Below are positions 52,564 through 61,720 of a stretch of 61,731 bases of DNA, piece after piece (position 1 is the first letter of the stretch; each line of letters opens with the position of its first letter). The notes beneath the pieces are model-generated. The model was not told the DNA's origin and did no database searches. It saw only the letters and a program-made list of their open reading frames with translations. The position numbers and the translations under genes were made by a program. Source of the stretch: Alphaproteobacteria bacterium (GTDB lineage: Bacteria > Pseudomonadota > Alphaproteobacteria > RF32 > CAG-239); the NCBI GenBank assembly GCA_015062285.1, contig SUUY01000007.1, positions 1 through 61,731 on the forward strand, given 5' to 3'.

Positions 52564-54090
52564 GTGTTTAAAGAAAGATTATTGCAACACTATCGTTTAA
52601 GCTCATTTATATGCGGTTGGATTAGTGTCTTAGCCTTACCGCCATTTCACATTTTTCCTACATTGTTCCTTAGTTTTCCGGTATTATTATGGCTCATAAC
52701 TAAAGCACCAAACAAAATAAAAGCTTTTAAGACCGGATATTATTTCGGATTTTCATTTTTTGCATTTGGCCTGTCATGGATAAATAACGCCTTGCTTATA
52801 GATGCAAACACTTTTGGTTGGTTGATCCCTATTGCATTTTTGGCATCAGGATTGTTTTTTGGTTTGTTTATAGCTATTCCGTCTTGGCTGACCAAATACT
52901 TTAAATCACCAATCTCACAATATCTTGGATTTTCTGCCTTTATGGTATTATCAGAATGGATAAGAAGCTTTTTCTTAACAGGATTTCCTTGGAATTTATT
53001 TGGCACCACTCTTGCTTTTAACCTTCAACTTATCCAAACCGCGGCTATAGGCGGAACATATTTATTATCTTTAGCCGTAATTATGGCTTGTTCTGCTCCT
53101 TTTTTTGCACTTCTTAATTCAAACCGTAAAGACATATTCATTAGTTTACTAATTCCAACTTTGATATTTTCATCACTATATGTGTATGGCATATTCCATA
53201 TAAAACAGCACCAACTTCAAGCATCAGAAACCACCATTCGTTTTGTTCAACCGGCAATTCCTCAAAGTTTAAAATGGAGCCAATCATACTTAGAAGATAA
53301 TTTATATGAGCATATTAAAATGTCACAACTTCCCGGTGCTGATAAAATTGACTTTATAATTTGGAGCGAAACAGCTTTTCCTTTTTCTATTGAGTATGAT
53401 GAATATCATAGACAAATGCTCTCCTATGCTCTTATGCCTCAAACCACACTCATCACCGGAGGAATACGCTATCAGCCAATCAACAATGAACAACATAATA
53501 TGTACAATTCCATGTTTGTCATTGATTCCGCTAATAAAATAGTTGCTACATATGATAAATCACACCTTGTTCCCTTTGGAGAATACATTCCGTTTCGCCA
53601 ATACTTGCCCGAATGGCTTAAACCGATAGCCTCACAAATAGGAAGTTTTTCATCAGGAATATCCAAGCAACCGGTTAAAATATCTTCACACCCTAGCTTT
53701 GGCGGACTAATATGCTATGAAATTATATTTCCCCACAATATACTGAATCAAAAGAATAAACCGGATTGGATTATAAACATAACCAACGACGGTTGGTATG
53801 GCATATCAAGCGGACCATTCCAACACCTTGTTTCAGCACAAATGCGAGCAGTTGAAGAAGGTATTACCATAGCTCGCTCTGCCGGAAGCGGAATTTCTGC
53901 CTTAATTTCTCCTCTTGGCGAAATAATTGGAAAAATTCCATTGGGAAAACGAGACATCTTGGATATAAAACTCCCTAAACCCTCCAAAATTTTTACATAT
54001 TATGGTCTGTATGGCAATATCATTCCGATTCTACTTTGCTCTGTAATATTAGCAATTGCCATTCTTATAAACATCAAATCAACACATTGA
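52564..54090 (+). CDS. lnt: Apolipoprotein N-acyltransferase
   Basis: A 508-residue protein starting at GTG. An N-terminal membrane part (about 1-200, six or seven spans) carries the family pattern TGFPWNLFGTTLAF. The nitrilase-like periplasmic domain has the catalytic triad in IIWSETAFPF (Glu), ATYDKSHLVPFGEYIPFR (Lys) and FGGLICYEIIFP (Cys). It adds the third acyl chain to lipoproteins such as the TPR lipoprotein in this window. It closes the miaB-phoH-ybeY-lnt group. Confidence 0.96.
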   Translation: MFKERLLQHYRLSSFICGWISVLALPPFHIFPTLFLSFPVLLWLITKAPNKIKAFKTGYYFGFSFFAFGLSWINNALLIDANTFGWLIPIAFLASGLFFGLFIAIPSWLTKYFKSPISQYLGFSAFMVLSEWIRSFFLTGFPWNLFGTTLAFNLQLIQTAAIGGTYLLSLAVIMACSAPFFALLNSNRKDIFISLLIPTLIFSSLYVYGIFHIKQHQLQASETTIRFVQPAIPQSLKWSQSYLEDNLYEHIKMSQLPGADKIDFIIWSETAFPFSIEYDEYHRQMLSYALMPQTTLITGGIRYQPINNEQHNMYNSMFVIDSANKIVATYDKSHLVPFGEYIPFRQYLPEWLKPIASQIGSFSSGISKQPVKISSHPSFGGLICYEIIFPHNILNQKNKPDWIINITNDGWYGISSGPFQHLVSAQMRAVEEGITIARSAGSGISALISPLGEIIGKIPLGKRDILDIKLPKPSKIFTYYGLYGNIIPILLCSVILAIAILINIKSTH

Positions 54091-54146
54091 AAATCAAAGT
54101 TTTTTATACCTATACTTTTTCATATAAAATGTTATATAAAAACATA

Positions 54147-54175
54147 TTGACGATTTCAAAATAAAATCATATTCT
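54147..54175 (+). promoter_or_regulatory. Predicted sigma70 promoter of the XRE gene
   Basis: TTGACG (54147-54152), a 17-base spacer and TATTCT (54170-54175) lie 34 bases upstream of the regulator gene's ATG. Confidence 0.6.
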
Positions 54176-54209
54176 AACCATGACGTAACAAATAAACAGG
54201 TTTAATAAA

Positions 54210-54707
54210 ATGGTAAGACAAATAAGAAAATCTAGTCGTGGACGCACACCTCAAGGTGCTCCAAACCCTGTTGATGTGCATGTAGGAAATCGCATCAGAC
54301 TAAGAAGAACGCTTCTCGGGTTATCACAAGATCGCCTAGCTACTTTATTAGGACTAACCTTTCAACAAGTACAGAAATATGAGAGAGGAATGAATCGTGT
54401 TGGTGCCAGCCGTCTTTGGGACATCAGCAAGGTTTTAGAAACCCCTATTGGTTTCTTTTTTGAAGATATGGATAAATCAGTAGCCAATCAATCACCTCGC
54501 ATGTTCACCCTTCCCGAAGAAGAAATCAATTTCTTAGAAGAAGAGGAAGAAACATACACCGTTGATCCTATGCAAAAGAAAGAAACCTTGGAACTGGTTA
54601 AGGCATACTACAAAATTCCAAATCGCAAGGCAGCTCGTCACCTTTTTGACTTGATTATTGCGATGTCTAAAAGCGCCAATAACTATTCCCACGATGATGA
54701 AGAATAA
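54210..54707 (+). CDS. XRE-family transcriptional regulator
   Basis: A 165-residue protein with one HTH_3 domain (about 25-85): VGNRIRLRRTLLGLSQDRLATLLGLTFQQVQKYERGMNRVGASRLWDISKVL, then PIGFFFEDM. The C-terminal part has many Glu residues and LELVKAYYKIPNRKAARHLFDLI. This regulator, set upstream of metK in many Alphaproteobacteria, is a conserved member of the class; its targets here are unknown. A terminator lies between it and metK, so metK has its own promoter or reads through. Confidence 0.9.
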   Translation: MVRQIRKSSRGRTPQGAPNPVDVHVGNRIRLRRTLLGLSQDRLATLLGLTFQQVQKYERGMNRVGASRLWDISKVLETPIGFFFEDMDKSVANQSPRMFTLPEEEINFLEEEEETYTVDPMQKKETLELVKAYYKIPNRKAARHLFDLIIAMSKSANNYSHDDEE

Positions 54708-54722
54708 AAATATAAATTTCTG

Positions 54723-54757
54723 AAAAAAAAGCTGGTTTTTTTGCCGGCTTTTTTTTA
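54723..54757 (+). terminator. Terminator between the XRE gene and metK
   Basis: AAAAAAGCTGG pairs imperfectly with GCCGGCTTTTTT around seven Ts. Confidence 0.65.
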
Positions 54758-54789
54758 TTATGACTGCAAATTTTTTATAGAGGTGCAAT

Positions 54790-55944
54790 ATGTCTTTTTT
54801 ATTTACCAGTGAATCCGTTTCAGAAGGACACCCGGATAAAGTATGCGATGCAATTTCTGATGCTATTTTAGATATGCATTTAAGAAAGGACGAAAATGCT
54901 CGTTGTGCCGTAGAAACCATGGCCACAACAAATCGTGTATTTATTGCCGGTGAAACATCTTCTTTTGTATCTTTTAGCACAGCAGATATTGAACAAACCG
55001 TCAGAAATACCATTAAAGATATCGGATACGAACAAGATGGATTTAATTGGCAAACCGTGCAAATAGAAAGCTACTTGCATCACCAATCAGCAGATATTGC
55101 TCTTGGCGTAGATAAGCTCGGTGCCGGAGATCAAGGAATTATGTTCGGTTATGCTAAAAAAGAAAACGAATACGAAACTGATTATATGCCTTTGCCTATA
55201 TACTTATCGCACCGCATTTTGCAAAATTTAAGCCAAATTCGTAAATCAAACCCAAAGTGTGGCTTAGGACCTGATGCCAAAAGTCAGGTAACCGTAGAAT
55301 ATAACAATGAAGGAAAAGCTATATCATTACCCAAAGTACTCGTATCTTCTCAGCATGATAAACATTTAAATATTGATGATGTCAGAGAAATTATAGAGCA
55401 ATCACTTCAAAATGTTATACCACAAGATTTGCTCCCCAATCCGCAAAATTTATTAGTAAACCCAACCGGAAGATTTGTAATTGGCGGACCGGACGGAGAT
55501 GCCGGACTAACAGGACGGAAGATTATTGTTGATACATACGGAGGATATGCTCCGCATGGTGGAGGTGCTTTTTCAGGAAAAGATCCTACCAAAGTTGATA
55601 GATCTGCTGCTTATATGCTTCGTTACTTAGCAAAAAATATTGTAGCGGCCGGATTAGCCAAGGAATGTCTTTTGCAAGTGTCTTATGCCATTGGCTTAAG
55701 CCAACCATTATCTTTATATATCAACACCAATCAAACATCTCAAATACCTGAAACTGAGATTATGTCATATATTAAGAAAAATATAGATCTTTCTCCTGCG
55801 GGAATAATTAATCGCCTTGAACTGAAAAAGCCAATATATACACCTTCCAGTTCATATGGACATTTTGGTCGCAAACCTCAAGACAACGGAGAATTTTCTT
55901 GGGAAAAATTAGATATGGTAAAGGAATTACAAAATGCATTCTAA
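54790..55944 (+). CDS. metK: S-adenosylmethionine synthetase
   Basis: A 384-residue protein with SVSEGHPDKVCDAISDAILD, GDQGIMFGYA and GGGAFSGKDPTKVDRSAAY, the three MetK signatures. It makes SAM from methionine and ATP in the cytoplasm; MiaB, HydE and TrmB in this window use SAM. A GAGG site precedes the ATG. The trmB start overlaps its last 11 bases. Confidence 0.98.
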   Translation: MSFLFTSESVSEGHPDKVCDAISDAILDMHLRKDENARCAVETMATTNRVFIAGETSSFVSFSTADIEQTVRNTIKDIGYEQDGFNWQTVQIESYLHHQSADIALGVDKLGAGDQGIMFGYAKKENEYETDYMPLPIYLSHRILQNLSQIRKSNPKCGLGPDAKSQVTVEYNNEGKAISLPKVLVSSQHDKHLNIDDVREIIEQSLQNVIPQDLLPNPQNLLVNPTGRFVIGGPDGDAGLTGRKIIVDTYGGYAPHGGGAFSGKDPTKVDRSAAYMLRYLAKNIVAAGLAKECLLQVSYAIGLSQPLSLYINTNQTSQIPETEIMSYIKKNIDLSPAGIINRLELKKPIYTPSSSYGHFGRKPQDNGEFSWEKLDMVKELQNAF

Positions 55945-56659
55945 CTCTGAACCTCATTTCTTTGGTCGCCGTCAAGGACGCAAAATACGCAAAGCTAAAA
56001 CATCATTACTAGAACGTTTTTTGCCACAGGTAGAATTAAAAAAAGATAACACAATATCTCCTTTAGACTTGTTTGGAGTTCCGGTAAGATCTGTATGTTT
56101 AGAAATTGGATTCGGCAACGGCGAACACATTGCCGGACAAGCTTTGGCTAACCACGATACCGGATTTATCGGGGCTGAGGTATTCAAAAACGGAGTAGCT
56201 AATTTATTAACTCTCATCACCGGTATCAAACAAGCAGACGACGTTCCCGAGGAAATAAAATTGCTTCCCGACAGAGTTGACAATATTCGCATATATGCTG
56301 ATGATATTCGCCTCCTCTTTGCTAAAATTCCCGACCACACACTTGATAAAGTATTCTTGCTTTTTCCTGATCCATGGCCCAAAAAACGCCATGCCGAAAG
56401 AAGATTTGTAAATCCTGACAACCTAAAAGAAATTGCCCGCATCTTAAAACCGGGTGGAATTTTCCGCGTAGCAACAGACCACCCCATATACAAAACATGG
56501 GTACTACGTCAAATGCACCAAAACAAAGATTTTATCTGGACAGCAACATGCGGCAAAGACTGGAAAAATCCTCCTGCTGACTGGGTAGAAACAAAATATC
56601 AGCGAAAAGCCATAAGAGAAGGACGTCGTCCGGTATTTTTTGACTATCGCCGCCTTTAA
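55934..56659 (+). CDS. trmB: tRNA (guanine-N7)-methyltransferase TrmB
   Basis: A 241-residue class I methyltransferase with SAM motif I CLEIGFGNGEHIAG, the typical LFPDPWPKKRHAERRFVNP and LKPGGIFRVATDH. It makes m7G46 in tRNA. It is translationally coupled to metK (11-base overlap), as in related genomes. The sugar-transporter gene follows 50 bases later with its own ribosome-binding site. Confidence 0.97.
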   Translation: MHSNSEPHFFGRRQGRKIRKAKTSLLERFLPQVELKKDNTISPLDLFGVPVRSVCLEIGFGNGEHIAGQALANHDTGFIGAEVFKNGVANLLTLITGIKQADDVPEEIKLLPDRVDNIRIYADDIRLLFAKIPDHTLDKVFLLFPDPWPKKRHAERRFVNPDNLKEIARILKPGGIFRVATDHPIYKTWVLRQMHQNKDFIWTATCGKDWKNPPADWVETKYQRKAIREGRRPVFFDYRRL

Positions 56660-56709
56660 TTCTGATAAACAAATATTATATCAGTCACAAAAACAATATG
56701 GAGGTTTTT

Positions 56710-58083
56710 ATGACTGATAAGTTTAATCGCACATCACCTTGGCTATATATTGTAGCCGTTGTTGCCTCATTGGGCGGATTGCTGTCCGGATTTGATATGG
56801 GTGTCATTTCCGGTGCTTTGTTGTTTATCAATGAAACGTGGAATATGACTCCGTTTGAACAAGGTTGGCTTGTAAGTTCGGCCATTGCCGGATCTGTTAT
56901 CGGAGCGGCTGCTAACGGATATTTAGCCGATCTTTACGGACGCAAAAAAATTATCATTGCCACGGCCCTATTATTTATCATCGGCTCCATAATGTGTGGA
57001 TATGCCCAAAGCATAAATCAGTTGATTCTATCACGCATAATCATCGGAATTGCCGTAGGCATGGTAAGCTTTGCCGTGCCACTATATTTATCAGAAATAT
57101 CTCCACAAAACATCAGAGGAATGTTTGTATCTTTATTTCAATTAGCAATCACGGCCGGAATTCTTCTGTCATATTTAATCAACCGAGTTTTTGCTAACTT
57201 TGAATTTAATTGGCGTTGGATGTTGGGTTCAGGAGTAATTCCTGCCGTTATTTTATTAATCGGTATTCTATTTCTTAGTGATACTCCTCGCTGGTTGTTT
57301 TCTAAAGGAAGAGAACAAGAAGCAAAAGAGGCATTTGCTAAAATAGAACCATATAGTGATCCAGAGTTGCACCTACAAGAAATCAGAGAAACTTTAGCCA
57401 CCAAAAAAGGCGAAAATAAAACCAAATTTCATCGTTGGATGTTTATGCCGATTTTTGTTGGTGTAGGTATTATGTTTGTGCAAATATGTACAGGTATTAA
57501 TACAATCATTTATTATACCCCGACAATTTTCCAAATTGCAGGTTTTGATTCCCATATTGGAGCAATATATGCGACTATTGGTATTGGTTTTGTTAATTTT
57601 GTGATGACTTTGGTTGCCATTGCATATGCTGATAAATGGGGACGTAAGCCACTATTATATATCGGATTATGGGGAATGCTGATAAGCTTGATTACATTAG
57701 GAGGCTCATTTGCTTGGGCTCAAGAACTCGGTAATGCAAGCAAATGGATAGCCGTAGCATCAGTAGTTATTTACATTGCTTCCTTTGCCATGAGCCTAGG
57801 TCCGGTTTGCTGGATCATGATTTCAGAAATCATGCCTTTGCAAATCAGGGGGCTTGCCATGAGTGCGGCAACAGTATCTAACTTTGGCTTCAATTTCATT
57901 GTTGTATTGAGCTTTTTACCGCTTCTCAATTCAATCGGAAACGCGGCCACATTTTGGCTTTTTGCAATAATAACCATAATCTCAATGTTCTTTGTATACT
58001 TTTTTGTTCCTGAAACCAAAGGAATTTCTCTTGAAAAAATAGAAAAAAACTGGAAGAATGGCATATCTGCAAGAAAGTTTTAA
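56710..58083 (+). CDS. MFS sugar transporter (sugar porter family)
   Basis: From ATG 56710, preceded by GGAGG, the protein is 457 residues with twelve spans. Sugar-porter marks are GGLLSGFDMGVISGAL in span 1, YLADLYGRKKII in the loop after span 2, GMLISLITLGG, and PETKGISLEKIEKNW near the end (PETKG). It resembles the XylE/GalP type that imports hexoses or pentoses with protons. The substrate cannot be told from the sequence. It may be co-transcribed with mnmA 19 bases downstream. Confidence 0.93.
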   Translation: MTDKFNRTSPWLYIVAVVASLGGLLSGFDMGVISGALLFINETWNMTPFEQGWLVSSAIAGSVIGAAANGYLADLYGRKKIIIATALLFIIGSIMCGYAQSINQLILSRIIIGIAVGMVSFAVPLYLSEISPQNIRGMFVSLFQLAITAGILLSYLINRVFANFEFNWRWMLGSGVIPAVILLIGILFLSDTPRWLFSKGREQEAKEAFAKIEPYSDPELHLQEIRETLATKKGENKTKFHRWMFMPIFVGVGIMFVQICTGINTIIYYTPTIFQIAGFDSHIGAIYATIGIGFVNFVMTLVAIAYADKWGRKPLLYIGLWGMLISLITLGGSFAWAQELGNASKWIAVASVVIYIASFAMSLGPVCWIMISEIMPLQIRGLAMSAATVSNFGFNFIVVLSFLPLLNSIGNAATFWLFAIITIISMFFVYFFVPETKGISLEKIEKNWKNGISARKF

Positions 58084-58102
58084 TCTACAAGGACTTTAAA
58101 CT

Positions 58103-59176
58103 ATGAAGATTTTGGTTGGAATGAGTGGCGGCGTAGATTCATCTGCCGCCGCTCTGCTGCTTAAAGAAGCCGGACATGAAGTTATCGGTGCAACCATGAC
58201 TATTTGGGATCAGGTTATTCGCAATTTAGCCCCCAAAGGCAAAGAAGCCTGTTTTGGCCCTAAAGAAGAGCAAGACATCGCATCTGCCAAATCAATTTGC
58301 CAAAATCTAAACATACCATATTATGTTTTTGACTGCCGGCAAGAATACAAAAATTTAGTGCTAAACAACTTTAGGCAGGAATACCTAAATGGTCGAACTC
58401 CAAACCCATGTATTTGGTGCAATGCCAACATTAAATTTGAAGCCCTGCCCCGTACTGCCAAAAACAACGGACTTGAATTTGACAAATTTGCTACAGGTCA
58501 CTATGCTCGTTTAGACTATAATCCTGTTACACAAAGATTTTTTATACGCACAGCAAAAGACCTGTCTAAAGATCAATCATATTTTCTTTATCGTCTTAAG
58601 CAAGATCAGCTTGCAAGAATCATGCTTCCTCTTGGGGAATACACCAAATCAGAAATTCGAGAACTGGCTAAAAAAGCCGGCTTAGAGGTTCATGATAAAG
58701 CAGACAGCCAAGATTTTTATTCCGGAGATTATAGCGACCTACTTGATGTTGCTCCTTGCCCCGGAAATTTCGTAAACAAAGATGGTAAAATTCTCGGACG
58801 CCACAATGGTATTTGGAACTACACTATCGGCCAACGTCGCGGTCTTGGTATATCTGCCGAACGCCCGCTATACGTAATCGGCCTCAACAAAGAAAAAAAT
58901 GAGGTAATTCTTGGTTTTGATGAAGATGGTTTCCAAAATGCTTTAACTGCAGATAATTGTATTTGGCACGATTTTGATTTGCCTGAAACTTCATTCAAAG
59001 CCTTAGCCAAAGTTCGTTCTTCGCAAAAACCAACTCCGGTAAACGTAACCAAATATGAAGATGGCATAAAAGTAGAATTTGACGATATGCAAAAAGCCCT
59101 CACCCCCGGACAATCAATAGTCTTATACCAAGACGATATTGTCTTAGGCGGCGGCATCATCAAAGATGTTTATTAA
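58103..59176 (+). CDS. mnmA: tRNA-specific 2-thiouridylase MnmA, CxxC variant
   Basis: A 357-residue protein with the PP-loop GMSGGVDSSAAALLL, FATGHYARL and KDQSYFLYRL. It 2-thiolates U34 of tRNAs. The usual PNPDxxCN site, with the first catalytic Cys, here reads PNPCIWCN (Cys103 and Cys106), and the second catalytic Cys normally found in DSTGICF or DSQDICF is absent: the block reads DSQDFYSGDY. Such a CxxC pair suggests a different sulfur-transfer chemistry, perhaps a bound iron-sulfur cluster. It is otherwise full length. Confidence 0.93.
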   Translation: MKILVGMSGGVDSSAAALLLKEAGHEVIGATMTIWDQVIRNLAPKGKEACFGPKEEQDIASAKSICQNLNIPYYVFDCRQEYKNLVLNNFRQEYLNGRTPNPCIWCNANIKFEALPRTAKNNGLEFDKFATGHYARLDYNPVTQRFFIRTAKDLSKDQSYFLYRLKQDQLARIMLPLGEYTKSEIRELAKKAGLEVHDKADSQDFYSGDYSDLLDVAPCPGNFVNKDGKILGRHNGIWNYTIGQRRGLGISAERPLYVIGLNKEKNEVILGFDEDGFQNALTADNCIWHDFDLPETSFKALAKVRSSQKPTPVNVTKYEDGIKVEFDDMQKALTPGQSIVLYQDDIVLGGGIIKDVY

Positions 59177-59202
59177 ATATTAAAAATAAAATCACTCACT
59201 TC

Positions 59203-60078
59203 CTACGACTTATATTTAGCTAAAGCAAGTTTCAGCTTAACCAAATATGGATAAATATTATAATCCGGAAAACGACATACTTTTTCCTTCTTATAAAAAG
59301 CATCAAAAGTATATTCTACATTTTCTAACACATTGCCGTTAGGAATTTTTTTCTTAACTTGATACTCGTAGCTTTTATTATAATAATGATTCAATTGAAT
59401 ATCGTTTTCCTTTTTATTCTTCAAAAAACCATAAAATAGCATCGGATCATTAGGCACATATGTTCCTAAATATTTTAACTTTACAATATGTGCAATTCTT
59501 ATCTTTTTAACCCAATCGCCCCACGAAGTGTTAAAAAACATTTTCTGTGTGCTGCTAAAACATGAAGATAATGTATAAGTTTCAGAAACCAGAGCTTTAT
59601 TATTTTCTGTCACATTACCTCCTGAAGCAAAAAACTTCCAATAAACAAATGCCATCGGTTGCTTCTCGTGTTTTTTAAGCCATTCAGATACATTATCATA
59701 CTTATTAGGAACAACAAACTCATCAAGATCAATAAAGCCCAGCCACGATGTTTGATCCTTAAAATTCTGCAAACAATGATTATACGCCAATGCTTGCCCT
59801 TTTTGATGTGGCCAATCAATCAACGTCACAACTTTAGAATCAATATATGGCTGCAAAATCTCCATATAGTTATCAGATGAAAAATTATTATATAAATAAA
59901 AATGCTCCACACCAACAATACGATGAAATTCTATCCACTCTCGCAAATACTTGGCTTCATTTTTAAAAATTCCACAAATAGAAACATAATATTTTTTTGT
60001 TTTGCAACGCCTATTCATCAGAGCAATAATCACCATATAAATGTAGTTTCGCAAAAGCTTAAATATATTCCTAATCAT
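59203..60078 (-). CDS. Glycosyltransferase, family 92-like
   Basis: A 291-residue protein. After a short hydrophobic start (YIYMVIIALM) comes the GT92/DUF23 pattern: YVSICGIFKNEAKYLREWIEFHRIVGVEHFYLYNN, LIDWPHQKGQALAYNHCL and GFIDLDEFVVP, the last with the DxD metal site. The end VKLKLALAKYKS is basic. Such enzymes add sugars to surface glycans. AGAGGAAAT precedes the ATG. It is convergent with mnmA and monocistronic; AT-richness suggests acquisition. Confidence 0.85.
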   Translation of the reverse strand: MIRNIFKLLRNYIYMVIIALMNRRCKTKKYYVSICGIFKNEAKYLREWIEFHRIVGVEHFYLYNNFSSDNYMEILQPYIDSKVVTLIDWPHQKGQALAYNHCLQNFKDQTSWLGFIDLDEFVVPNKYDNVSEWLKKHEKQPMAFVYWKFFASGGNVTENNKALVSETYTLSSCFSSTQKMFFNTSWGDWVKKIRIAHIVKLKYLGTYVPNDPMLFYGFLKNKKENDIQLNHYYNKSYEYQVKKKIPNGNVLENVEYTFDAFYKKEKVCRFPDYNIYPYLVKLKLALAKYKS

Positions 60079-60176
60079 TATTTATTTCCTCTCTGATAAT
60101 TACATAATAAATAATTATACTGTATCGACACAAACAATCAATAATATAGTCACTAATTAACAACATTATAAAACAA

Positions 60177-60207
60177 AAAAGACCTTAGGTTTATCCCAAG
60201 GCCTTTT
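60177..60207 (-). terminator. Terminator of the CYTH gene pair
   Basis: AAAAGACCTTAGG pairs imperfectly with CCAAGGCCTTTT; on the minus strand the stem runs into TTTTTTGTTTT. It follows the stop at 60235 by about 28 bases. Confidence 0.65.
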
Positions 60208-60234
60208 GCTATAACAACTTTTTAATTTATTTAA

Positions 60235-60870
60235 TCAAAAACCAACCACTTTTTTTGCAGCTTTTAGATAATTTGTATTTGGCATTTTAGACAAACCTAA
60301 AGCTTCGACCGCTTCTTTCATACGTCCATAATCTTCACTTTCACAACAAGCTGTTTCAACCAACGCACCGTTCATCCAAACATATGCATATTCACAAATT
60401 ACATCATTCACTGAAAATCCATAGCGTTTTTTCTCAACCGATACCAATGCTAATTTGCTGTTTTCACGCACCATATCGCAAAATTCATCAAAGGTATATT
60501 CTGATTTATCCAGATTAATTTCAACTTTAAGATTTTCCAAAATAGTAGCCAACTCTTCTTTTTTTACCGGAAATTGAAATTTTCCGCGAGGTTGAAAAAT
60601 CTCATAACCTTCCGGAGTTACCCCTACTCTGGTTTTAATATCCAATAAACCGTCACGAACCTTCACATTTGCCTCATTGGTATTTTTAGACAAAACATAA
60701 ACTTCCTCGGGCATTATGCGTGCTTTATAAAGCACAGCCTTACACTCCCACATATGCTCTTTAACACTTTCAATAATATCTCTTCCAAAAACTCTAAACT
60801 CTGCCCGAGGTGTCAACTTTGCGGCATCTTCTGCTGATACCGCAATATTTTTTGCAAAAACATCTGCCAT
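60235..60870 (-). CDS. CYTH-like hypothetical protein
   Basis: A 211-residue soluble protein starting MADVFAKN, preceded by AAAGGA. Its first half (AEFRVFGRD...SKNTNEANVKVRDGLLDIKTRVG...YEIFQPRGKFQFPV) alternates charged strands like the triphosphate-tunnel (CYTH) fold, with VKVRDGLLDIKTR in the place of the family's RIR..K strands. The classical ExExK opening is not present. It follows a clear CYTH gene by 15 bases, so it may be its diverged partner. Function unproven. Confidence 0.55.
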   Translation of the reverse strand: MADVFAKNIAVSAEDAAKLTPRAEFRVFGRDIIESVKEHMWECKAVLYKARIMPEEVYVLSKNTNEANVKVRDGLLDIKTRVGVTPEGYEIFQPRGKFQFPVKKEELATILENLKVEINLDKSEYTFDEFCDMVRENSKLALVSVEKKRYGFSVNDVICEYAYVWMNGALVETACCESEDYGRMKEAVEALGLSKMPNTNYLKAAKKVVGF

Positions 60871-60885
60871 TTTCTGTTCCTTTTA

Positions 60886-61356
60886 TTATTTTTTCCATGT
60901 TGTATATGGATTAGCTACCAAATTAGAATTAAAATAACGTGGATCACCGGAAACTTCTTCACCCACCCAATTAGGTTTAGCAAATTCTTGATCTTCGCTT
61001 GAAAGTTCAACTTCGGCAACAATCAATCCTTTATTGACCCCTAAAAACTCATCAACTTCCCAAATTAATCCGCCAAACGGAATTTTATAGCGATTCTTTT
61101 CAATAATTGGCTGTTCGGCCAAATGCTCCAACATTTCAACGCACTCGTTGTGTGGAATTTCATACTCAAACTCCATACGTGTTACCCCGACAGTAGGCCC
61201 CTTAATTGTCATAAAAGCCTTATCATCAATCGTGCGAATACGAACTGTACGCTCTTTTATACTGTTAAGATATCCTTGTCGATAATTAGTTCCTTTAGCT
61301 AAAGATCTCCAGTCATCACCAACAACCAAAAACTTGCGTTCAATTTCTTTTGCCAT
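60886..61356 (-). CDS. CYTH-domain (triphosphate tunnel) protein
   Basis: From ATG 61354-61356, with GAGGAG upstream, the protein is 156 residues: MAKEIERKFLVVGDDW (the ExExK motif), YRQGYLN, TVRIRTID (RxR), AFMTIKGPTVG and LIWEVDEFLG, IVAEVELSSED. All tunnel residues are there. Small bacterial members hydrolyse inorganic triphosphate or related compounds. A longer frame to 61413 is rejected because the family starts at this Met. It is first of a two-gene unit with the CYTH-like protein. Confidence 0.93.
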   Translation of the reverse strand: MAKEIERKFLVVGDDWRSLAKGTNYRQGYLNSIKERTVRIRTIDDKAFMTIKGPTVGVTRMEFEYEIPHNECVEMLEHLAEQPIIEKNRYKIPFGGLIWEVDEFLGVNKGLIVAEVELSSEDQEFAKPNWVGEEVSGDPRYFNSNLVANPYTTWKK

Positions 61357-61472
61357 ATCTAGTCTCCTCATAAAAACACCAAACAGACTATAATTTATTT
61401 TCTGAATTAGCAATATTTTTTACACAAGTTTTAATAGATGAGTAAGAGCATGTTTTATTTCTTCTATTCTAA

Positions 61473-61685
61473 ATAAACTTTGCTATTGTGAAGTATTATA
61501 ATAATCAATATTCGGTGATTGAAATATCAAAAAAGCCATTAGATGAGCGAAAATTAGGGAAATTGATTAAGAAACTAAAAACTTATGACATCTTAATCAC
61601 AAGTGAAATAAGTCGTATCAATCGTAATTTATTACAAATAATGTCTGTTTTACACCATTGTATGAATATTGGTTGTCAGGTACCT
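61473..61685 (+). pseudogene. Serine recombinase (invertase/resolvase) remnant
   Basis: The plus-strand frame reads VKYYNNQYSVIEISKKPLDERKLGKLIKKLKTYDILITSEISRINRNLLQIMSVLHHCMNIGCQV. This matches the middle of the resolvase/invertase catalytic domain (the LxxGDxLxVxxLSRLGR block, here YDILITSEISRINR). The N-terminal part with the catalytic Ser, the end of the domain and the DNA-binding domain are missing, and a stop lies just upstream. It then runs straight into a terminator. The stretch 61357-61472 shows no other gene. Confidence 0.75.
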
Positions 61686-61690
61686 AAAAC

Positions 61691-61720
61691 AAAAAAAACG
61701 TCCTTTAAGGACGTTTTTTT
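61691..61720. terminator. Bidirectional terminator
   Basis: AAAAAAAACGTCCTT pairs with AAGGACGTTTTTTT with no extra loop bases beyond the stem turn. It abuts the recombinase remnant. Confidence 0.75.
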
